The translations under genes and the position numbers were made by a program. A DNA stretch of 64,000 bases from NCBI GenBank assembly GCA_027605045.1, contig JAQFWX010000001.1, positions 3,286,001-3,350,000 on the forward strand, written 5' to 3'. This DNA comes from Phallus indusiatus. Taxonomy: Eukaryota; Basidiomycota; Agaricomycetes; Phallales; Phallaceae. Numbering within the stretch: the stretch's first letter is position 1; each line of letters begins with the position of its first letter. Below, in pieces: positions 48,263-57,868 of the stretch. The notes under the pieces were generated by a model. The model had not been told where the DNA came from, searched no databases, and saw only the letters and a list, made by a program, of their open reading frames with translations.

Positions 48263-48839
48263 TGATGAAACTGTGCACTCTCAGATTCAAGCTTGACTAG
48301 CAGTCGTCCACTGCTTTCTATGTTTTATAATGTTATATAGTGCAAAATTCTATCCGACGTAAATAAAAGCAAGCTTGTGACGACTTGTAAAGCCCCTTGG
48401 TTATATGGATATAGATGTGAGATATAGATCTTGCGAAAAGGTTACCATGCTGCCACTTTCTGAGTGATTGCCTTACAAGTCAGTCAGTCTACATGGGCGC
48501 TTCGGGACAGATCTTGCTGCCAACCATGTGGTCTTCGCTGGCTCCCACAAGACACGCTCGCTCATGTTCTACGTGGTCATCCTGGGCAGCCCATATAACA
48601 TTCCTTTTCGTCTTTACTACCACTACTACCCCGTTCCGCCCTTGAATCATGTCAAACACTCTCCTTGCTTCACGAATTGTAAACTCGCCAAGACGGTTCA
48701 GTTGTCCAGCGCGATATGTGGTTCGATAAACGAAAGGGCATCACAGCTGACACTCAGTAACATCGTCGTTCGACTTTGAACGTTCACAGTGTTCTTCCTG
48801 AATCAATGGCACTTTAGAAAATGTTTTACGAATTGAACC

Positions 48840-50112
48840 AATGTCCTAGCACTATAATTGACCTTAGCGGGAGGATGGTCGTCAGCTCGTAGAGACAGCC
48901 GTCACTTGCGTAGGTTCCTTTCGAGGTCTTGATACGTCTCTTTTAATGATGTCCTTTCAGGCTATTACAGACTATTATTGTATGGCCCTTTAGTTTATTG
49001 TCGTCTCTTTCTTCGCTAAAAGGCTCGTTTGTCCCCTTTAGACGCAAGAGAAGTCCCACTATGTCAAAGTAACTTCAGTCCCCGATTTTTCATTACCTGT
49101 CCATTCTTTTCACTCGTTTCATGTAGCTTCTTCCTCTCCTAGCTGCCACATCCCACTCAAGAAGCGCGACGTTGCTTGGTTGGCATGCTGAAGGTCCCTT
49201 TTTTGCACCACGCCAAAAGAGGCGTATGCCAGGGTATCTGCTGGTAGCTACTAATGGTTAGCAGTTTGTCCTTCCTTTCTACGCCGCTTTTTTTTGCTAA
49301 CAAATCACATAGGAATTCGGTGCTTTCGAAGCTGTTTACGGTTCTATTACTTTACGAGATTAAAGGAGCTATCTACGAGTCAACCCAACGATATTACATC
49401 CAACCCGCCTTGTCAGGATGATTACCATGGCACGTGAAGTAGAAGGGGTTATATCCGTTATTCAAGAGCTGTCTAAACGTGGCGTTATCTGCTCGATTGG
49501 ATATAGGTGTGTAACAGTACCCCCCGCTTGTGCTATAGGACGTCAAGGCACTAACACCTTTTCGCTGGACTACAGTATTTCAGAGCTATCTACACCACCA
49601 CAAACACCTGTCATCTACCCGACAAAGCACAATACCATACCACCTTTACGCTGCGCTTTTCCCAGCTCTAGCATAAAGAGAAGATCCACACCTTCTTTGG
49701 CGACATCGCGCTTTAGTACCGGTTGTCTTGCTACTTAACTTTGATTAGTTAGCTTATACCGCTTCATCCAGAAGATTGTATTCTTATCACCGATGGCAGT
49801 TCTTATCTACTTTCTTCAATCTACGTATCGACGGGAATCTATGACTGCATTTCAGCAATGCCAATGCTTGATCCTCATTTGGAGGATGGTTTACATAATT
49901 GGCGGGATAGCAGGTGGTTGATAAAAGGCGGCGTGAAGCGTTATACTGAAGGAACGGATACGCTCGCTGGAAGGTGGAATCTTGCTATATTATTTTATCT
50001 AACTAGTGACCAACAAATATCCGTAGCGTCGTGACACTGGATATTTGCGTACGCAACTTTGTTCAATCCACGGGATGCACTTCGGCGAAGCTTTGAAGTG
50101 TGTTACGTACAA
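48840..50112 (+). pseudogene. N-acetylglucosamine-6-phosphate deacetylase (NagA-type) pseudogene
   Basis: NagA removes acetate from GlcNAc-6-phosphate in amino-sugar catabolism. Pieces in the correct order are IIDLSGRMVVS near 48860 (amidohydrolase N-terminal strand), ATLLGWHAEGPFF near 49170 (HxEGPF metal-site motif), VRMITMAREVEGVISVI near 49412 with ELSKRGVICSIGY, LAYTA|HPEDCILITDG near 49750, PMLDPHLEDGLHNWRDSRW near 49857, EGTDTLAG, then SVVTLDICVRNFVQSTGC and GEALKCVTYN near 50090. Breaks: a one-base frameshift inside LAYTA/HPED near 49764, another inside TGC/GEALK near 50080, further frame changes near 49200, and stops between motifs. The GH of CSIGH is changed to GY. All disabling changes are seen directly. 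Confidence 0.8.
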
Positions 50113-50389
50113 TGTTGTTCATCCATGTCTTCATTGGATTTTATAGCAGTTTTATCATGACCGTGCTCAACATTCAACTCGGTGTAATGACGGGCTAATA
50201 AGTATATATCAAGCCCATTGCTCCCGAAAGTCCGTCAGTTAAAGAATGGGAGACTGCGTGCAGCGTGTTGATGAGACGACAGAAGTAACATTGATAATGA
50301 ATGATGATCGATGACTGGCGATGATGATTGTAATGCGACGGAATTGATAAACTGGCGTACTAATCAGCACCTGCGCAGTAGCGGATGAA

Positions 50390-50470
50390 ACAGCAGTGGA
50401 TGAATGTTTATGACGCTGTTGCTGCTGTTGATGTTGCTGCTGCTGTTGTTGATACGAGGCATGCCTACGA
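50390..50470. repeat. Imperfect CTG/TTG (CAG/CAA) trinucleotide tract
   Basis: A run of GCTGTTGCTGCTGTTGATG-like triplets spans about 50411-50453, reading as poly-Gln on the minus strand in an unrecognised frame. Similar short tracts recur at 50760-50780 and 50955-50975, within and after the RPN3-like gene. Confidence 0.6.
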
Positions 50471-50869
50471 GTTATCTGTGGCGCACACCGCTGACGTCCA
50501 GTTGCTTTAAAAAAGCGATTTATGTCCCAAACAAACAAACTAATCTAATTTGTTTGAACCAAAGAAAGTAGCAGCGCTACCACCTCTACAGCCACCAGCA
50601 CCCAAAGATCCATTGGTCAGAGATGACGGACCGCCGCCAGTAACCCGTGTAAAAGCATGGAGTTCAAAGCGGCGGGAGAGTGCGTCTGGGTTCGGATATG
50701 AGTGTGCGCTTGAATATGAGAGAGAATATGAGAGAGCTGGATGTGCGACAATGTACTGTTGTTGCTATTGCTGCTGCTGCCGTTGAGATTGAGATAATGG
50801 CGAAGAAAGGAACTGTCAGATGCATGGTTCTGCACATGAGTTGGCGTCTGTGGATGTATTTCTGACTGT

Positions 50870-51589
50870 CTCACTTGTGCCATTGCCCGAATTCGTCCGA
50901 TGTAATATAGATACCGAGCTAACTGTGTCGGAGACGAAGTAGAGCTAGAAAGCTGTGCTGTTGTTGCTGCTGATGGTACTGGCCGTAGTGGTAGTCGTAG
51001 TGGTAGCCGTGTTTGTTGGAGTTGTGGTGGTAGATGAGATTAAAGACAAATCTGGGTAAGTTGCTTTAGATAGAAAGGTGGACGCTGAGCCGTATGAGGA
51101 TGTGAGAAGGTGTAGTCTGAGAATGAGGTTGATGGGTGTTGCGAGTGTTTCGATGTCGTGTCTCAGAGAAGCGGTGCGCTGGGCATTGAGGAGAAGACTG
51201 TTACCGGAAGGGTTTAGTTGTTATCATTATTGACCATAATACCAATTTTCTTACGGTCTTAAATCGGGTAGATTGCCTTTAATCTCGTATACACGTCCTA
51301 AAGCGAACCACACTCTGGCAGCAAGAGGATTAAGACTTCGTCTATTGAGCGAATGAATCCGTTCCACCGTTTCTTGACCGAACGAAACAGCCTTCGCATG
51401 AATTTCTTCTTTAAACGTTTTGCCGGTATCCCCATGTTCATGGCGCTTTTGCGGGAAATTAGAAATACTGTCGATGAGATAGTATAGAATGAGGAGCCAG
51501 GTGTAGATTTCGGTTTCGGGAAGAGGTTCGGCAGGTGTGGTAGAAGGCTTTTGTCCCGTCGTACGTATAATTGTAGAGTCAATTTTCAT
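50870..51589 (-). pseudogene. RPN3-like 26S proteasome lid subunit, N-terminal part only
   Basis: RPN3 (PSMD3) is a PCI-domain lid subunit. Starting at ATG 51587-51589: STTPAEPLPETEIYTWLLIL, FGQETVERIHSLNRRSLNP and ALGRVYEIKGNLPDLRP. Then comes an intron with GTAAGA donor (about 51195-51256), and LLLNAQRTASLRHDIETLAT with TFLSKATYPDLS. A Thr/Ser-rich stretch follows and the frame meets a TAG. The conserved LARYLYYIGRIRAMAQ resumes in another frame near 50900, ending at a GTGAGA donor. The conserved remainder of RPN3 (about 300 residues with the PCI domain) is not found downstream. Either a low-complexity expansion shifted frame and the 3' end was lost, or unusual introns hide it. I favour a truncated paralogue. 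Confidence 0.6.
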
Positions 51590-51699
51590 GGTTGAGTTGG
51601 GATAAGAAAAATGGTGGGATAAGGAAAAAGGCTGTCCAGAGCGGTTTGAGCACAGTAGGCAAGCACGGCCCATACAAATTAAATTGAGCCTAATAAACC

Positions 51700-52990
51700 T
51701 TGCTCAACTGTAAGCAAATCTGATGCGCACAATTCCTCTCACACTGAGTTAAGTAGAAAATTGCGATTCGATTCGGAGAATAGGAATGAGGATGCGGATG
51801 CCATGGGACAGGGGGTGAGGACCCGGTGACATTGCTTCCCTTGCATCGGGTTGTTGGTCGAAATAAAGAAAAAGAGAGCGTGAAACACTGAGAAAATAGT
51901 GAGGAAATAGAAGAAAGCAGATTGTTTATATTAGTATCGAATTATACAGGCATTAGCATAGTAAAACGCGGCTTAGAGCGACTTAGGGGAGCGAGCAATA
52001 CGGTCATCTTACGTTTCCTGCCCCAGCAGAGTTCTCACATGTCATTCGGAGGCGAAAAACTGGGCCTAAATCTGGAACCCAATCTGGGGACAAAACTATA
52101 TTTGGAGTTTGAATTCTGTGTATGAAATGACCTTTGAGTTCGTGGGAGTGGAGTTTAGAAGAGGAGTTTAAAAAATGTCGCTGTTTTATTATTCCCTGAA
52201 TTATTGACATCACCAATTTAATTCAACGTTCAACTGTGCAGAACGTTGGCAAACTTGCAATTCGACTTTACGACTTGGAATATTCCTTCCAACAACATCG
52301 ATGAACTGCGCGTTATTGGCGATAGATCGTGTATGGTTATCTATAGACCGGATTTCCAACTTTTAAAGGATTCTGCGCTAATTCCTAACCGCATCGGACG
52401 ACTCACATGCAACCTCGACAATACAAGTTGGTTCACAATCGCTACACGTATTCACACATTAGGTGCATCGAAGTAAAAAGTCAACCAGACTTTTAACAAA
52501 TGCTAAATTTATTGCCTACTCAAATGTAAAATTATCTCTCTTTCTGTTCCGTCTTTCCGAAAAAAACTCTCCAGCTCAAATGTAATAATACTCCGTAGAA
52601 TAAATAGACTTTTCGTTCTCTTTTTCTCATAACACTCTGTGGGCAGGGATATGCCGCGTCGGCGGTGCTAGTAACGAAAAGGCTTATGTGATGGATGGGT
52701 TTGTATGGGCGTCGAGAACTTGGTTGGACCAGTTTTCGGCCAGATTTTGGTTCCGCGGCCAATTCCCTCGATCCGGTAGTCCTGCTCAGTAAACTTCCTT
52801 GCCCGTAGAATTGCTTTCATATGAGATGTCGTATTATTGCGTCATAAGAGTTGTCATATCAAGTCACTCAATGTCATGACATATGCGGACGCTCCAACGT
52901 TGCGAATTTTAGTGTTGACGTGTGACATGTGACATGTGATATATCACTATCACACTCGTATTCTCCCAATAGAACTCCTTTTCGACCCGA
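51700..52990. other. Interval between RPN3-like and SRPK relics
   Basis: A plus-strand frame at 52246-52476 reads DELRVIGDRSCMVIYRPDFQ and looks protein-like, but the family is not recognised. No flanking exons could be defined. The rest shows no features. Confidence 0.3.
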
Positions 52991-53009
52991 CAACATCTAC
53001 TCAACAATG

Positions 53010-53877
53010 TCAAACGTTATTATGACTGAAGACAAGGAAAACTGGGAGGATTTCACCTGTAACTATCATTTCGTACTATCATCTTGTGCACATTAGTGAC
53101 AAATTCAGCGGATGGACGCTATGTCGTCGCCAGGGAACTACGCTGAGGTCATTTTGGCACCGTTTAGTTTGCAAGGGACACAAAGTCAGCTTCATTACTA
53201 TATAAAATGTCTTGATCTTATGTTTATCTTATAGAAATTCCAATTTTTTGTACATACCCCCTTCAGATTAGACCGCCAAATCGTCTTGAAAGTGGTCAAA
53301 TCAGTTCTTACGCTATACAGAAAGTGTCCTCGACGAGATCAAACTTTTCAAGCTTACGATCTATGGGTGGGCCTCCCCAATTCTTCCCATACATGGCGAT
53401 AGCATATCATAGGATTTCTCGATCATTTTCAGCACAAAGATGCTACCAGGAATCCTATCTGTTTGACCAGGTCCTAAGCGGAAGCCTGGTAGACTTAACT
53501 TAGAAACGTTAGGTAAAACCGATTCCTGCTCATGGTTTTTTGATCGTCTATGTTTCATCGTCATTGAAATGTCTGCCATCTGTTAACAGAATAAAGGCGT
53601 GCTAATGCATATTGTCAAGCAAATCGCAAAACAGATCCTGCTAGGTCTCGACTATCTTCATTGCCGGTGCGGTGTGATTCAAACGGGTACCTCTCACTTT
53701 TTTTTGCGATTTATCTCCCGGAGCGTCGTTAACTACATACATTGTTTTCTAGACATCAAAGCAGAAAACGTTTGGATTTGTATTAATGACGTCGAATCTG
53801 TCATTGGTGCAGAGCTTGCCATCACTTCAAACGGTGTGGCCGCTAGTCTGGCAAGATTGCTAATAAGCAAAAGCCTT
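53010..53877 (+). pseudogene. SR-protein kinase (SRPK/dsk1-like) pseudogene
   Basis: SRPKs phosphorylate Arg/Ser-rich splicing factors. In order: KENWEDFT near 53036, DGRYVVARELR, a TGA at 53145-53147, GHFGTV, a TAG at 53166-53168, FARDT; then RQIVLKVVKS, a one-base frameshift, YTESVLDEIKLFKL near 53310; HIIGFLDHFQHKDAT near 53403, preceded by a TAG at 53400-53402; HIVKQIAKQILLGLDYLHCR near 53605; and, after an intron, DIKAENVWICINDVESVIGAE near 53753. Both early stops fall where SRPKs have conserved Trp (the WGHFSTVW motif), consistent with TGG changing to TGA and TAG. The catalytic C-lobe after the spacer is absent. It is clearly non-functional. Confidence 0.85.
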
Positions 53878-54776
53878 TGATCCTAATACGGAGTTGACCC
53901 GAGAAAGCTTATAGTGCCTTGGAAGTTCCTTTTGATGTGGAGGAATGGATGCTGATTAAGATCTATGAACCCCGGGTTAGTGCCCATTTTGTCTTCTTTC
54001 GCTTTGGTTTGTTTAGGATATTGAATACGAAGTTCTCTCTTTTCTAGATTGTTAATCAGCTTGCTAGTTCTGAACAGAAGCAAGCTATTTTGAGCGCTAT
54101 CGCAAGCATCGGGGGTGTGGATGTTTGCGGATAGTGGCGGAGACTGGTGACAACCGTACGTTTATGTAAACCTTTTAATGGTCAACTCTTTTTTTCAATT
54201 TAAGTTGCAGTTGGTGATACTAGGCAAACTTCCCATCCTGAATGGCATCGAGGATTAAATTAGTTAGCCAACACTTACTACCTCAATTCACTGCTTCAGA
54301 TTCGCTAAACGGGTAATGTTCTTATTTTCAAACAGCTTTCTGATGTTATCCGTGTTAGTATTTCTATACCGTCAAAGATTTGAGACAAGATTTAACACTC
54401 TCAAATGACATGAACCGAGCTCGGTGACTACGACATGAAGAGGCATCGTGTTGGTCGTACACTGATTACGTGAAAAGAGATTGTCTGTTCTACAAAGTGT
54501 GAGGTTGTCATTTCAAACCTTTTCATTTGTTACCGGGATTTCTTCCTTCCTCCTGCTCATTCTTTCTTCTCCTTAGTCGTTGCAGCATTGGTTAACCTCT
54601 TTTGGGAACTGGAATGCCCCGGACAACCAGCTGTCGCGCCAGAACTTGAGCTCGCTAAACCATCATTGGTGACAACCAAAGACGAAGGGGAGGATGAACA
54701 GGCCGTAACGATGTTGCTACTGATTCTTTTGCAAGCACTGGCGTACGCCGGTTGATGAAGCGACGGAGAACGGCAT

Positions 54777-55677
54777 ATGAAGAAAGATGATATGGAGCCT
54801 GGCATGATGAAAAACGATAATATGGGAATGGATCATATGTCCATGGACAAGAGTGCAGCCATGTCGAATGACATGGATATGAAGAATATGGCTTCGGAAA
54901 TGTCAACTGACATGATGAAAAAACCAGGTAAAGCCGGTTTACTCTTATCTGACGAAAGGAACCTAGGCTCAAACTTTGTCAACAGAACCTCAAGTTGCCA
55001 TCTTCGGCGCTGAATGTAAGTTCTAGCCATAGTCATTGTCACTCAACGTCAAACCTAATCTCACTGCGCAGGCTTCTGGGGAACCGAACATATGTTTTGA
55101 AGGTACTTCAAGGCCGTTCTTCTTTCCGCCACAACGTCCGAGTCTGACCTTCACTTGCGTTTTCCTTCTCTAGCATTACCCCCCAAAAGAGAACAAGGGT
55201 ATCATCAGTACCTCTGTGGGAATCATTAATGGTGTCAAAGATGTCACAAATCCACCAAACGACACCATGAAAGGCGCAGGATCCGCTGAAGCCTGTCGTG
55301 TAGTATTTGACCCATCCATTGTCAGCTACGCTGAATTAGTCGGTAAGCTTACACGATCTATTTAAAACCCTCTAATCCTTACATTACCTTAATCCAGAAT
55401 TCTTCTACCGTTTTCATGATCTCACAATGTTAAACCATCAAGGCAATGCAAAGACTACCGTTCAGCCATCTTCACTGTCTCGGATGAACAGGTCGAGATT
55501 GCTTGACATGTCTCTGCGGAAGTTCAAGCCAAGCATTTCGATCCAAAAGGAAAAACAATTGTTACAAAGATTGAGAATGCCGGACCATGGCGCGAATGAC
55601 CAGCTCATCATCAACAGTATTTTTCCAAGAATCCGAATGGCTACCTACCATTGCTATACCCACAAGTTGCATTGGTG
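54777..55677 (+). pseudogene. Methionine sulfoxide reductase A with Met-rich N-terminus, disabled
   Basis: MsrA repairs methionine-S-sulfoxide. The ATG at 54777 opens an exon of about 50 codons with about 15 Met (for example MGMDHMSMDK), joined in frame by a clean intron to EPQVAIFGAECFWGTEHMF with the catalytic Cys. Then follow PPKENKGIISTSVGIINGV, GSAEACRVVFDPSIVSYAEL, EFFYRFHDLTMLNHQGN, YRSAIFTVSDEQVEIA, SAEVQAKHFDPKGKTIVTKI and NPNGYLPLLYPQ. Damage: TGA at 55098-55100 just after the active-site block, a one-base frameshift near 55440, TGA at 55504-55506 and TGA at 55597-55599. Splice sites around exons 1-3 still look good, so the decay may be recent. Confidence 0.85.
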
Positions 55678-56676
55678 ATCTCGAGGCTTGTTGTCTGTGA
55701 GTCTAAGACGGACTTTGACAAATCTTTCTTTCTTAGCATGCTGTAATTTTTACATCCACATCATTTGCTTAATTTATATGTACATACACACAATAAAATA
55801 AATGATACAATACAAACTCACTTCTGCGTACCTGATGGTCTTTGGCTGATGATAAGTGATGACCTAATCACTGACTTCCTCAGTCGAGATGAATGCACTG
55901 CCTGCCAATGTTAGCGTTAGCGGTTCTATCTCCTTCCGCTTCAACTTCAATCTCAACGTCGAGCCCGGGATTACACTCACTCGAGCAACTCGAGCAAGCT
56001 GTAAGCGAAGAGGTTGTCAGAGTCTATTGTGATAAGGCAAGGATAAGGATAGTACCAGTCAACAGACCGTGTTCGTTGATCTTTTTTTGCGACACAGTGT
56101 ATCCCATTCCAAGTTTTTCAAGCATGCCCAACTATTTATTCGTATGAAAATGCGCCAAAATGGTTGAATTTTGACAAGTTTGCTTATTTTGTGGCGCAAT
56201 ATTTTCAAGAGCAATCTCCTTCTCCAAGTCCGCGTCCTATTACTTCGTCGTCCGCCGACGCAGCTATTCCCATTGGCATCAATCTTCAAACGGATCCGTC
56301 TGTAGGAACTTCTTCAGCACCAATCCCGTACACGTACTCAGAGACTTCTCTGTACACTGATGCCGTATGCACTCCCGGAAATACGACTTCGTTAGTGCCT
56401 AGGAAGCGACCTCAATTTTCCAATATGGATGGAGATGGAGATGCAATTGCAACCGAAATCATACATGATCATCGTTCTTCGGAAGAAAGCCAAAATCCAT
56501 TATTGAAGCGCAATAGTACCAAACAAGCCATGTACTCCGCCGCAGGCTATATCCAACTAACACGCCAAAGCTGGGTCAACAGAATTGAATATTTCGAAGA
56601 GATTCCGCTCCATGGCGTGTTTCTGCTTCAGTTAATTCGGTTGCATATCTCCTTGACCTATCGGACAATCCAGCTG
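55678..56676 (+). other. Protein-like segments before the inverted repeat
   Basis: One segment near 55883-55995 reads NALPANVSVSGSISFRFNFN in frame. A second open frame (56164-56760) is Ser/Pro-rich, then contains RQSWVNRIEYFEEIPLHGVF. A third frame, SVAYLLDLSDNPAAEKIVLR, begins at 56632 and runs into the inverted repeat. They may be exons of one unrecognised gene whose 3' part was caught in the rearrangement. No function can be proposed. Confidence 0.3.
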
Positions 56677-57868
56677 CTGAAAAAATTGTACTTAGGGTTA
56701 CGGTTCGGAGTTCAAATGTTCAATACGTTCAGTCTCCGCTTTGTGACCTATATGATCTAGTTCACGTTCATCATCATACCGTCATGTCCCACCAAGTCAG
56801 CGATGTCAATCTAGAAAACGTGTCCGTTTCGATTGACCATCAGCATCGCTATGACCTAGCTGCCGTACTGTCCGGCGCGGTCAATGAAAATCCAACCAGC
56901 AAAGACCAACCACGGTCGCCAAAATCCCCCTCCCCCCAAAAAAAAACATCGGTTGCATCACCACAAGCGCTTGCCCACAGGTGGTAGGCTTTAGTGCTCG
57001 TAATCCTTTTGTTCTAAAAGTACTTTCTCGCTGCTGTAGGTAGTCGTCAAGTTCTCGAATCCGTCCTTCGAACTGTTTGACACTGCGTGGCTGAAGGGAT
57101 GGGCGAGGACTCTATAACTAGGTTTTTTTGGGCCGTATATCTACCGAATGGAATGGTGATATTTCTCTCCTTCCAGAGTCGAGCATCACTTCGGACATCA
57201 CTAGTGCTTTCAAGCTATCGCCATTACTGTCATTGCTCTGCTTGCGGTTCATCCAAAGTTCATCGCTTTACTCGCCTCGATCCAACGAGCGATATTCCTG
57301 GCCCGTGGATACTCGCACGTCGATCGGCTTCACAAGTAAAGGTTAGTGTTCCATATTGCGCTCGACTCTGGAAGGAGAGAAATATCACCATTCCATTCGG
57401 TAGATATACGGCCCAAAAAAACCTAGTTATAGAGTCCTCGCCCATCCCTTCAGCCACGCAGTGTCAAACAGTTCGAAGGACGGATTCGAGAACTTGACGA
57501 CTACCTACAGCAGCGAGAAAGTACTTTTAGAACAAAAGGATTACGAGCACTAAAGCCTACCACCTGTGGGCAAGCGCTTGTGGTGATGCAACCGATGTTT
57601 TTTTTTTTGGGGGAGGGGGATTTTGGCGACCGTGGTTGGTCTTTGCTGGTTGGATTTTCATTGACCGCGCCGGACAGTACGGCAGCTAGGTCATAGCGAT
57701 GCTGATGGTCAATCGAAACGGACACGTTTTCTAGATTGACATCGCTGACTTGGTGGGACATGACGGTATGATGATGAACGTGAACTAGATCATATAGGTC
57801 ACAAAGCGGAGACTGAACGTATTGAACATTTGAACTCCGAACCGTAACCCTAAGTACAATTTTTTCAG
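56677..57868. repeat. Large inverted repeat, 508-bp arms around 175-bp spacer
   Basis: The left arm 56677-57184 and the right arm 57360-57868 are reverse complements. The only differences noticed are homopolymer lengths (9 A against 11 T; 6 C against 5 G). The spacer is 57185-57359. Each arm carries a coding-like frame with MSHQVSDVNLENVSVSIDHQ (ATG at 56784 plus, and at 57761 minus) and a second mirrored frame at its inner end. No target-site duplication or transposase was recognised. Confidence 0.92.

Noticed and set aside
50390..50470. CRISPR-like or ordered array
   Set aside because: It is an imperfect trinucleotide tract, with no unique spacers and a eukaryotic context.
55098..55599. 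In-frame TGA codons in MsrA as selenocysteine
   Set aside because: Selenoprotein MsrA puts Sec at the catalytic position, but here that position is a normal Cys in GAECFWG and the TGAs lie elsewhere, along with a frameshift. Decay is the simpler reading.
57087..57497. Plus-strand frame of 136 codons spanning the inverted repeat
   Set aside because: It exists only because the two arms mirror each other; it starts with GTG and reads one arm forward and the other backward.
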